This document shows positions 1 to 6,572 of a stretch of 11,473 nucleotides of DNA, one piece after another (position 1 is the first letter of the stretch; each line of letters opens with the position of its first letter). The DNA is from an uncultured Collinsella sp. (GTDB lineage Bacteria > Actinomycetota > Coriobacteriia > Coriobacteriales > Coriobacteriaceae), in NCBI GenBank assembly GCA_900551365.1, contig URVZ01000056.1, forward strand, positions 1 to 11,473. The letters run 5' to 3'. The translations under genes and the position numbers were made by a program. Below the pieces are notes generated by a model. The model searched no databases. It had not been told where the DNA came from and saw only the letters and a program-made list of their open reading frames with translations.

Positions 1-134
1 GTTGCCGCGCCCCGCAGTGCCCGCTTCCCCCGAGAACAATTATCAGTGCAGGTAGGCGGCTTGCCGAATATTAAAAATGCAAGGTATTGTTGGCTTGCGC
101 CGTTCTTACACCGTAATCCGCCATAGTTTTGAAA

Positions 135-345
135 ATGACCCCTCGGGGACGGAGGAAAACGGACCATTTTTGTCCCGGGGGAGAGCAGTGCGAAACCGTC
201 CGCCACGAATCGGGGTCATCTACTACGTTTAGTCGCATACCCCGAACTATGCCGAAAAGTACGATATCGAAACCGCAGGTAGTGGGCTTGCGATTTTAGG
301 AAGATCGAGGGAATGGTCAGGGGTCGCGGGTCAAACGTAGTAGAT
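135..345. repeat. Structured intergenic element with two overlapping inverted repeats
   Basis: Bases 1-470 contain no supportable gene. Inside them, ATGACCCC (135-142) is complementary to GGGGTCAT (212-219), with GGACGG (147-152) and CCGTCC (196-201) nested inside. An alternative inner pair is GGGAC (146-150) with GTCCC (172-176). The second arm overlaps a further inverted repeat: ATCTACTACGTTT (218-230) is a perfect 13-bp complement of AAACGTAGTAGAT (333-345). A CGATATCG palindrome lies at 262-269 between those arms. The pairings are seen directly. That this is a dispersed repeat (MITE- or REP-like) or a non-coding RNA is inference, because a second copy is not present in the window. Confidence 0.5.
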
Positions 346-470
346 AGGCGAGTTTCGTGGCGCGGCTATTCCGGATGCCACGGCTTCACTCCTCTGGCGC
401 GACATTTCAAGGCGCTTTTGAGGGAGAGTGTCCCTGATGACTGGGCGTTTAAGAACGTCCAATGACTAAG

Positions 471-498
471 TTGCAGGTGGTGGCGGTTGTGCTACACT
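471..498 (+). promoter_or_regulatory. Probable sigma-A promoter of rho
   Basis: A -35 box TTGCAG (471-476) is followed after 16 bases by a -10 box TACACT (493-498). TG at 490-491 gives an extended -10 element (TGcTACACT). Transcription would start near 505, leaving a leader of about 138 bases before the rho start codon. The hairpin GGGCGTT/AACGTCC (443-460) lies just upstream and is not followed by a T-run. Confidence 0.6.
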
Positions 499-504
499 AA
501 CGCT

Positions 505-642
505 GCGTATATGACGCAATCATCTCGATACAGATCAATGATGTCCGTCGTTTTTGTACGGAGCTAGACTGTTTAGCCGCCCTGAAGGTTTATGCAGGGA
601 GCATGTGATCACAGGGCTTGAAAAGAAAGTTGAGCAAACACT
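505..642 (+). promoter_or_regulatory. Structured 5' leader of rho
   Basis: The leader contains a series of short hairpins: GCGT/ACGC (505-517), TCCGT/ACGGA (544-562), GCTA/TAGC (563-577) and CCCTG/CAGGG (580-599). CCCTG at 580-584 could instead pair with a second CAGGG at 612-616, so two mutually exclusive folds are possible. A short reading frame of 18 codons runs from ATG 511 to TAG 565-567, but it has no visible ribosome binding site. Rho is autoregulated through its leader in several bacteria. That this leader does so here is inference. Confidence 0.4.
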
Positions 643-3258
643 GTGTCTGATCAACAGCAAGAAAACGAAATAACGACGGCGCAAACCGCTCCCGCTGCAC
701 CGGTTGCGTCGGACCAGGCCGCGATGCCCGCGCCGGTGCAGGCATCGGTTCCTGAGGCCCCCAAGGCCGCTTCGACGCCTACGCCCGCATCGGCTGAGAA
801 GGTCGCGCCTGCCACTGGCGAGGGAGTTGCCCCTGCCGCCGAAGAGGATCCCGCGCCCGTAAAGCCCAAGCGTACGCGCCGTGTGGCTAAGTCGGTGACG
901 GATGGCGAGGAGGCTGCCAAGCCCAAGCGCCGTCCCACGCGCGTGACGCGAACCAAGCGCACCGTTGCTGATTCCTCCGCGCCGATTTCCGATGAGGTCG
1001 CGCAGGCCCGTGCGCTGGCGCAGATTAGCGAGGCTCAGGTGGTTCGCGCCCGTCGCCGTGCTGCCGAGCGCGAGGCCGCGGCACTGACCGAGCTTGCAGC
1101 GCCGGTCGTCTCCGAGGCGCCTGTTGCTGCCGAGGCCCCTGTCGCGGGGCAGCCGACCGAGAAGCCGGCTCCGCGCACGCGTCGTCGTGCGGCCAAGTCT
1201 CAGCAGGATGCCGAACAGGTGGCTCAAGAGTCCGGTGAAGCTCTGACTCGTTCTGCGGTAGGGGAGGGTGCGCAGCCCTCTGAGTCTGCAACACCTGCCG
1301 AGGCCAACGAGGTTCCCGTTGTCGATCCCGCTCTTCGCCCGCACCGTCGCGGCCGCAAGCCCAAGGCCTTCGTCGAGGCCGAGAAAGCTGCCGCCGCCGC
1401 TGCAGCAGCCGCAGCTCAGGACGCCGCGATGACCGCCGCGCCCGCACCCGTCGCTGACGCTTCTGCCCAGGGAGCCGCTGCCACCGAGACCGACGCGCAT
1501 GCCGAGGGCGAGCCCGCCGATGTTCGCCCTGGTCGTAGCCGTCGTACTGCTTCCAAGCGCTCGTCCAAGGCCAAGGGTTCGAAAAAGGACGCGTTCGAGG
1601 ATTCTGGCAACGAGGTCGTCGAGGCAACCGTCGACTCCGCTCCCGATGCCGAGAACGCCGGTCAGCCGGCAACCGATAAACCCAAGCGCACGCGCAAAAA
1701 GTCCGCAAAGGCTAAGGCCGTCGAGCAGCAGGCCGATATCGAGCCCAGTGCCGATGCCGATACCAAGGCCGATAACGAAGTCCCTGCCGACACCGACGCA
1801 GCAGCTCCGGCTGCCAAGGGCGCCACGACCGCCGAGACCGACGAGAACGCCCGCCCCAACCGCCGTCAGCACAAGCGCAACGACGAGCGCAGCGAGCGCA
1901 AAGACGAGCGCAACAACGACCGCCGCAACCGTCAGCGCGATCGCAAGCAGCGCAATAAGGAGCGCAACGCCGCCCCGACCGAGCCCACGCTTTCGCGCGA
2001 GGAACTCGCGGCCATGAAGGTCGCCGAGCTGCGCGAGAAGGCCAAGGAGTTCGAGATCGAGACGACCGGCAAGAAGAAGGCTGAGCTCGTCGAGGAAATC
2101 TACACCACCGCTGCGAAGGCCGAGGGCTTCCGTGACATCAAGGGCATTCTGCAGATTCGCCCGGACAGTTCCGGCATCATCCATGCCCACGGCTACATGA
2201 AGTCCAGCGACGACGCCTTTGTTCCCGCCTATCTCATCCGCTCCACACGCCTGCGTACGGGTGACGTTATCGAGGGCTCGCTGCGCCCCTCACGCGGCGG
2301 CGATAAGCGGGCCGGCCTCGCCAAGATCACGACCGTCAACGGCATGGATCCCGAGCAGGCCCGTAACCGCCCCAAGTTTGGTGACCTCACCCCGGTCTAT
2401 CCCAATGAGCCTCTGCGTATGGAGCACGGCAAGGATTCCATCACCGGTCGCGCCATCGACATCGTGTCGCCGATCGGCAAGGGCCAGCGCGGCCTGATCG
2501 TGTCGCCGCCAAAAGCCGGCAAGACCACGATCCTCAAGAAGATCTGCCAGTCTATCTCAATCAACAATCCCGAGGTGCACCTCATCTGCCTGCTCGTCGA
2601 CGAGCGCCCCGAAGAGGTCACCGATATGCAGCGTTCCATCAAGGGCGAGGTTGTGGCGTCGACCTTCGATATGCCCGCCGACAACCACACTCGTGTGGCA
2701 GAGCTCGTCATCGAGCGCGCCAAGCGCATCGTGGAGCTGGGTGGCGATGTTGTGGTGGTGCTCGACTCCATCACGCGTCTTGCCCGCGCCTACAACTTGG
2801 CGGCGCCCGCCTCGGGCCGCATCCTTTCGGGCGGCGTCGATTCGGCGGCCCTGTATCCGCCCAAGCGTTTCTTGGGCGCTGCCCGCAACATCGAGAACGG
2901 CGGCTCGCTCACCATCCTGGCTTCCGCCCTCATCGATACCGGCTCCAAGATGGACGAGGTCATCTTCGAGGAGTTCAAGGGTACCGGCAACATGGAGCTC
3001 AAGCTCGACCGCGACCTGGCCGACCGCCGTATCTTCCCGGCCATCGATCCCGTTGCCTCGGGCACGCGCAACGAGGACCTGCTGGTCGACGAGCAGATGC
3101 GCCCGTTTGTCTTTGGCCTGCGCCGTATCCTCGCCGGCATGAACAATACCGAGCGCGCGGCCGCGTCGTTTATCAAGGGCCTCAAGGGCACCAATACCAA
3201 CCAGGAGTTCCTGGTGCGTTCGGCAAAAAAGCACAGCGATTACGAGCAGACGTTCTAG
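643..3258 (+). CDS. rho: Transcription termination factor Rho with long disordered N-terminal extension
   Basis: Rho is the hexameric RNA helicase that ends transcription at Rho-dependent terminators. The product is 871 aa, roughly twice the size of E. coli Rho. Residues 1-449 are low complexity: Ala/Pro/Glu-rich stretches carrying basic clusters (KPKRTRR at 74-80, KPKRRPTR at 93-100, RRGRKPK at 235-241, KPKRTRKK at 346-353), and an Arg/Asn/Asp tract at about 404-442. The conserved core follows. It has a Rho N-terminal helical domain (about 450-490), a cold-shock-like RNA-binding domain (about 498-570), Walker A PPKAGKT (622-628), the DERPEE segment with the catalytic Glu (653-658), Walker B ending in LDSITR (707-712) and the LSGGVDSAAL R-loop. 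The core looks complete. The start is GTG at 643, with only a weak purine stretch upstream (around 621-629) and no in-frame alternative with a better site. Long N-terminal extensions are known in actinobacterial Rho. Confidence 0.97.
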   Translation: MSDQQQENEITTAQTAPAAPVASDQAAMPAPVQASVPEAPKAASTPTPASAEKVAPATGEGVAPAAEEDPAPVKPKRTRRVAKSVTDGEEAAKPKRRPTRVTRTKRTVADSSAPISDEVAQARALAQISEAQVVRARRRAAEREAAALTELAAPVVSEAPVAAEAPVAGQPTEKPAPRTRRRAAKSQQDAEQVAQESGEALTRSAVGEGAQPSESATPAEANEVPVVDPALRPHRRGRKPKAFVEAEKAAAAAAAAAAQDAAMTAAPAPVADASAQGAAATETDAHAEGEPADVRPGRSRRTASKRSSKAKGSKKDAFEDSGNEVVEATVDSAPDAENAGQPATDKPKRTRKKSAKAKAVEQQADIEPSADADTKADNEVPADTDAAAPAAKGATTAETDENARPNRRQHKRNDERSERKDERNNDRRNRQRDRKQRNKERNAAPTEPTLSREELAAMKVAELREKAKEFEIETTGKKKAELVEEIYTTAAKAEGFRDIKGILQIRPDSSGIIHAHGYMKSSDDAFVPAYLIRSTRLRTGDVIEGSLRPSRGGDKRAGLAKITTVNGMDPEQARNRPKFGDLTPVYPNEPLRMEHGKDSITGRAIDIVSPIGKGQRGLIVSPPKAGKTTILKKICQSISINNPEVHLICLLVDERPEEVTDMQRSIKGEVVASTFDMPADNHTRVAELVIERAKRIVELGGDVVVVLDSITRLARAYNLAAPASGRILSGGVDSAALYPPKRFLGAARNIENGGSLTILASALIDTGSKMDEVIFEEFKGTGNMELKLDRDLADRRIFPAIDPVASGTRNEDLLVDEQMRPFVFGLRRILAGMNNTERAAASFIKGLKGTNTNQEFLVRSAKKHSDYEQTF

Positions 3259-3297
3259 GCCGTCCGCTGCACACGACAACAACCATAGACATGCCAG

Positions 3298-3327
3298 AAG
3301 GGCCGGGGTTTAGATCCTGGCCCTTTT
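3298..3327 (+). terminator. Intrinsic terminator of rho
   Basis: AAGGGCCGGG (3298-3307) pairs with CCTGGCCCTT (3316-3325) over 10 bp with one G-U pair. The loop is 8 bases and the T-run is short (TTTT, 3324-3327). It lies 40 bases after the rho stop codon. Confidence 0.8.
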
Positions 3328-3405
3328 CGTATAGCCGCTCGCCAACGATTATTGACCTCACGACCGGCAAGCAGCGATTTTCCCGTTTCAATCCCGCTTC
3401 GTCGC

Positions 3406-3434
3406 TTGCAATCCCCAAGGGGGTTTCGCATAAT
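3406..3434 (+). promoter_or_regulatory. Probable promoter of the membrane-protein/VanZ unit
   Basis: TTGCAA (3406-3411) and CATAAT (3429-3434) are separated by 17 bases, a near-ideal sigma-A arrangement. The spacer holds CCCC-AA-GGGGG (3413-3423), an inverted repeat between the boxes that could be an operator. Transcription would start near 3441 and give a leader of about 129 bases with one small hairpin, GGGGC/GCCCC (3492-3504). The rest of the 3259-3569 gap holds only the rho terminator. Confidence 0.65.
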
Positions 3435-3569
3435 AGCTGTTAAGCTTCGCGACGGAAAACGCAGATGAAACGAACCATATACCGTTGCTTTGGGGCATAG
3501 CCCCGCTTCATCTTCTCTCGCGCAGCCAACTGAATGATGCGATTTTGGTGCTGGAAGATGGGGAGACTC

Positions 3570-4970
3570 ATGGCTTCTTCTGATGCAACACAACGAGCAG
3601 TCCTTGCCGGACTTTCGTGCGGGATCGGCCTTGCCGCTCCCGTGGTTATGTATGCGGCGACGCTGCCGTTTTCGTCGGTGAACGAGACGGTCGTGGCGGG
3701 TGCGGTTCCCTTCGCCGTGGGCGCGGTGGCGGGCGTGGGTATCTATGCCGCCTCGCTGGGTATCTCCGAGTACCGTGCGCAGCGTGAAGAGCGTCTGTTC
3801 CAGCCCGATGCCATGGGCGGTGCCGCCAATCTCAATCAGCATCAAAGCGAGTTCAAGACCGCCTCGATTCCAGCTCAGCAGCAGGATGCGACTCCTTACG
3901 CTGCGACTTCTGCTTCTCAGGCTCAGGCGGAGCAGTCTACCTCGGCATTCCTTTCCGGCCTGACTGGTGCGTTCCAGCGCCGTCATGCCGATGATGGTGT
4001 CCCTACCATCGCTCGAGCCGCAGATGCCATGGACGAGGACGAGGCTTGGTCCATGATCGACAGTATGCTCGACGACGATTCGCCGGTGAGCTGCGACCCT
4101 GCACACTCGCGCGACGTCTATCAAGTCGCCATCGACGAGCTCACCAACGGCGGGCAGACCGGCTCCTTCAATCGCGACGACATCGCCGCCGCGGCACGCG
4201 CCGTGTCTGGTTCCCAGGCCGCCCCTGCGGGCAGCACGGCGGCTTTCGTGGCACTCGTTGCCAACGCGGCAGCCAATAACGCCTACAACGCTACCTCGGC
4301 GGACGCGAACGCTTCTGCCGACAATTCGTACGTTGATGAAGCCATGACTGCGGACGAGGAGGCCGTTGCCGCCCGCCGTGCCGCCGAAAGCTCGCTTTGG
4401 GGCGCTCCTGCCCAGCAGCAGGCGGCTGAGGCTGCGCCGTACAATGCAAACCTCGCCAGCATGCCTATCATCTCCGGTGCCACGGACATCGATCTCGATG
4501 ACCTCGATGAGCCTGCAGCCATCACCGCATCGATTGATGCCCAAGATCGCATCGACACCGGCGACCTTCCGGACGCCTCGCTCGAGGTTGATGTTCCCAT
4601 GGCCGATTACTCGGGCCACGAGGACATGTGGGCCGCCGCCACCGCGATTCTGGATGAGATTGACGAGCCTGCTCCTGTTGCAGCTCCCGCTCCCGTCGCT
4701 GCCCCTCAGCCTGCTGCCCCCGCCTATGTCGGCCGTCACAGTGCTGTGTTCCCCGAGGATACTGCCCGTATCTCGCGCGAGAGCATCGAGCGGGCCGAGG
4801 CTATTGCCGCCGGCATTATGGAAAACCGTCGTCACGAGCGCGTCAATCAGATCCTCGAGGAAGAGATCGAGCGCCTGCAGTCCTCTACCGCCAAGCGTAC
4901 GGGCCGTGCCTATCTGAGCGTTATCGAGGGCGGTACCGCCAGCTTCGCGCCGCTCCGCGCGGAGGCATAA
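3570..4970 (+). CDS. Uncharacterised two-helix membrane protein with long acidic Ala-rich cytoplasmic region
   Basis: I do not recognise a named family. The protein is 466 aa from ATG 3570, chosen because GGGGAG (3560-3565) lies just upstream; an in-frame ATG at 3534 has no ribosome binding site. Two hydrophobic helices lie at about residues 11-31 and 41-64, followed by a basic stretch (YRAQREER). This suggests an N-terminal membrane hairpin with the rest in the cytoplasm. Residues of about 80-385 are Ala/Asp/Glu-rich and probably disordered, with acidic patches such as DIDLDDLDEP. The last 81 residues are different: a predicted charged helix (about 400-436, ending EEEIERL), then a short segment RAYLSVIEGG that looks conserved in character. 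Only 7 bases separate its stop from the VanZ-like gene, so the two are probably co-transcribed. The layout would suit a membrane-anchored scaffold or regulator, but this is a guess. Confidence 0.85.
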   Translation: MASSDATQRAVLAGLSCGIGLAAPVVMYAATLPFSSVNETVVAGAVPFAVGAVAGVGIYAASLGISEYRAQREERLFQPDAMGGAANLNQHQSEFKTASIPAQQQDATPYAATSASQAQAEQSTSAFLSGLTGAFQRRHADDGVPTIARAADAMDEDEAWSMIDSMLDDDSPVSCDPAHSRDVYQVAIDELTNGGQTGSFNRDDIAAAARAVSGSQAAPAGSTAAFVALVANAAANNAYNATSADANASADNSYVDEAMTADEEAVAARRAAESSLWGAPAQQQAAEAAPYNANLASMPIISGATDIDLDDLDEPAAITASIDAQDRIDTGDLPDASLEVDVPMADYSGHEDMWAAATAILDEIDEPAPVAAPAPVAAPQPAAPAYVGRHSAVFPEDTARISRESIERAEAIAAGIMENRRHERVNQILEEEIERLQSSTAKRTGRAYLSVIEGGTASFAPLRAEA

Positions 4971-4977
4971 CTTCTGC

Positions 4978-5427
4978 ATGGCTAAGATCAATCGAAAATG
5001 GGCGGTCGTGACCTGCCTGATGGCGCTCTTGATCTGGGGCAATTCGCTGGTTCCCGGCTCGGGGTCGGGCTCGCTGAGCCTAACGGTCATGGAAGCTATC
5101 CGCGGTTTCCTGCACGGCGTGGGACTTCCATATGAATGGGTGACCAACTTTGTTGTTCGCAAGTGCGCGCATTTTACCGAGTATATGGTGCTCGGCATCT
5201 TGGCAACGCACGCTTTTGATTTTGAGGGCCGGCGCACCTTTGACGTGCTGCTGCCCACGGCGGTGTTCCTGCTGCTGATTCCCTCGATCGACGAGACGAT
5301 TCAGCTCTTTGTGCCGGGACGCGCCGGCATGATCACCGATGTGATGATCGACTGCTGTGGAGCGGCAACGGGCGTTGTGCTCCGATATCTCTTACGGTCG
5401 CTGATGTGCGCCAAAAAGGCCGCCTAG
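4978..5427 (+). CDS. VanZ-family membrane protein
   Basis: This 149-aa integral membrane protein has about four hydrophobic segments (about 9-24, 66-80, 90-104 and 117-138). It carries the hallmark VanZ-like motifs: RKCAHFTEY (61-69), the DETIQ box (105-109) and PGRAGMITDVMID (113-125). The family is named after VanZ, which gives low-level teicoplanin resistance, but most VanZ-like proteins of this size have no established role. Nothing else here (no vanA/H/X, no two-component system) points to glycopeptide resistance. The start ATG 4978 follows GGAGG (4961-4965) at a rather long 12-base spacing, inside the end of the upstream gene, which fits translational coupling. The stop codon lies within the terminator stem. 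Confidence 0.88.
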   Translation: MAKINRKWAVVTCLMALLIWGNSLVPGSGSGSLSLTVMEAIRGFLHGVGLPYEWVTNFVVRKCAHFTEYMVLGILATHAFDFEGRRTFDVLLPTAVFLLLIPSIDETIQLFVPGRAGMITDVMIDCCGAATGVVLRYLLRSLMCAKKAA

Positions 5428-5458
5428 GACGTATTGTTTGGTCCTAGGCGGCCTTTTT
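5413..5458 (+). terminator. Strong, probably bidirectional terminator overlapping the VanZ-like stop codon
   Basis: The arms at 5413-5430 and 5441-5458 form an uninterrupted 18-bp stem with a 10-base loop; the core is GGCCGCCTAGGAC. A T-run (5453-5459) follows on the + strand and five A residues precede it, so it also reads as a terminator on the minus strand for the ROK kinase unit. The TAG stop at 5425-5427 lies in the left arm, so translating ribosomes would cover part of the stem. Confidence 0.92.
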
Positions 5459-5541
5459 TATTTGAGGGCTTATATGAGGCGTGGTGGCGTCGTTCCGTAG
5501 GTTGGATTTGCCGAGCGCGCCACGCCCTGTGGGTGCGTCTG

Positions 5542-6432
5542 CTACTGAAGCGCCTGTGCGCCCAGGGCCAGGCAGCCCATAATGCCCTGCTTGCCCTCGA
5601 GGCTGTTGTTGACGATGTAGTTATCGATGTCGTTGACCTCGGGCGTGACGATATAGCCGTTGAGCATCTCGGCGCACTTTTTGCGTGCGAGCGGCACGAT
5701 GGGAGTGTGGTCGGCCACGCCGCCGCCGATGATGATCTTTTGCGGCGCGTAGCACAGCGTGTAGGTCATGAGCGCCTGTGCCAGATAGCCGGCGAGCAGG
5801 TCCATGGCCTCCGGGTCATCGGCCATGTCTCCGGCGCTCTTGCCATCCCAGCGCTTTTTAACGCCGGGGCCGGCGATGAGGCCCTCGAGGCAGTTGTCGT
5901 GGAAGGGGCAGGCGCTATGCTCGCCGATGGTGTCGCGCGGGTCGCGCGTGACCAAGATGTGGCCGGCCTCGGGATGCATCATGCCGTGCACGAGCTTACC
6001 GCCCGAGAGCACGCCGGCGCCCACGCCGGTGCCGATGGTCAGGTAGACCACATCGGTAAGGCCCTTGGCGCAACCAAACGTGACCTCGCCTAGGCAGGCG
6101 ACGTTGACGTCGGTATCGTAGCCGCAGGGGATATTGAGCTCGTTTTGGATAGTGCCCAGCAGGTCAAAGTAGCGCCATGCCGTTTTGGGCGTCTCCAGGA
6201 TCTTGCCGTATTGGGGCGAAGCGGGGTTGACTGCGGTGGGGCCAAATGCGCCGATGCCCAGCGCGGCGATGCCCTTGTCGGCAAACCATGCGTTGACGGC
6301 CTCAACGGTCTCCTGCGGGGTCGTGGTCGCGATCTGCTCGCGCTCTAGGACCGTACCGTCCGCATAGCCCGTGGCGCAGACCATCTTGGTGCCACCGGCC
6401 TCGAGCGCTCCGATAAGCTGCTGCTCTGCCAT
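5542..6432 (-). CDS. ROK-family sugar kinase, fructokinase type
   Basis: Predicted to phosphorylate a hexose with ATP in the cytoplasm, most likely fructose to fructose-6-phosphate. The product is 296 aa from ATG 6432, chosen because AGAGAGG lies 6 bases upstream; extending the frame to 6489 adds 19 residues without a ribosome binding site. Motifs are the ATP-binding EAGGTK (11-16), a catalytic Asp in DTDVN (probably D108), the ROK glycine motif IGTGVGAG (133-140), PEAGH (153-157 region, H157) and CPFHDNCLEG (175-184). H157, C175, H178 and C181 match the zinc site of Bacillus ROK fructokinases, which favours fructokinase over glucokinase. Mannose or glucose as substrate cannot be excluded. 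No sugar transporter or hydrolase is adjacent, and the gene appears monocistronic. Confidence 0.92.
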   Translation of the reverse strand: MAEQQLIGALEAGGTKMVCATGYADGTVLEREQIATTTPQETVEAVNAWFADKGIAALGIGAFGPTAVNPASPQYGKILETPKTAWRYFDLLGTIQNELNIPCGYDTDVNVACLGEVTFGCAKGLTDVVYLTIGTGVGAGVLSGGKLVHGMMHPEAGHILVTRDPRDTIGEHSACPFHDNCLEGLIAGPGVKKRWDGKSAGDMADDPEAMDLLAGYLAQALMTYTLCYAPQKIIIGGGVADHTPIVPLARKKCAEMLNGYIVTPEVNDIDNYIVNNSLEGKQGIMGCLALGAQALQ

Positions 6433-6470
6433 AGTATTCCTCTCTCTGGGACGAGTTGCTCCGTGACTAA

Positions 6471-6499
6471 AGTATAGAGCTCTAACCATTTAAGAAAGC
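6471..6499 (-). promoter_or_regulatory. Possible promoter of the ROK kinase
   Basis: On the minus strand TATACT (complement of 6471-6476) is a good -10 box about 40 bases before the start codon. The -35 position (GCTTTC, complement of 6494-6499) is poor. The promoter is plausible because a terminator lies immediately upstream and no other candidate is visible. Confidence 0.4.
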
Positions 6500-6506
6500 G
6501 CTATAG

Positions 6507-6547
6507 AAAGAAGCCTCGCAACGCGGCGGGCGGTGCGGGGCTTCTTT
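6507..6547 (-). terminator. Terminator of the aminotransferase gene
   Basis: AAAGAAGCCTCGCA (6507-6520) pairs with TGCGGGGCTTCTTT (6534-6547) over 14 bp with one wobble and a 13-base loop. On the minus strand it is followed by CTTTCT-type T-rich sequence. It lies 26 bases past the aminotransferase stop codon and insulates the ROK kinase from it. Confidence 0.75.
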
Positions 6548-6572
6548 GGTTGCTTTAGTTGCCGGGCCGTCC

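Noticed and set aside
604..613. TGTGATCACA, resembling CRP half-sites
   Set aside because: The CRP site needs a 6-base gap between TGTGA and TCACA; here there is none, and the position is inside the transcribed leader.
535..2190. Long open frame on the minus strand over the 5' half of rho (551 codons)
   Set aside because: Antisense to the repetitive Ala/Arg/Lys-rich Rho extension; its Gly/Leu/Arg composition is a by-product of GC-rich codons and it has no recognisable domain.
3534..3569. Earlier ATG start for the 466-aa membrane protein
   Set aside because: No ribosome binding site precedes it and the extra residues (Trp/Cys/Met-rich) do not resemble a real N-terminus; ATG 3570 has GGGGAG upstream.
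3255..5258. Minus-strand open frame of 667 codons opposite the membrane protein and VanZ-like gene
   Set aside because: Crosses the intergenic region and two well-supported + strand genes; composition is that of an antisense frame.
4978..5427. Glycopeptide-resistance determinant
   Set aside because: The VanZ-like domain alone does not imply resistance; no vanR/S/H/A/X genes are present.
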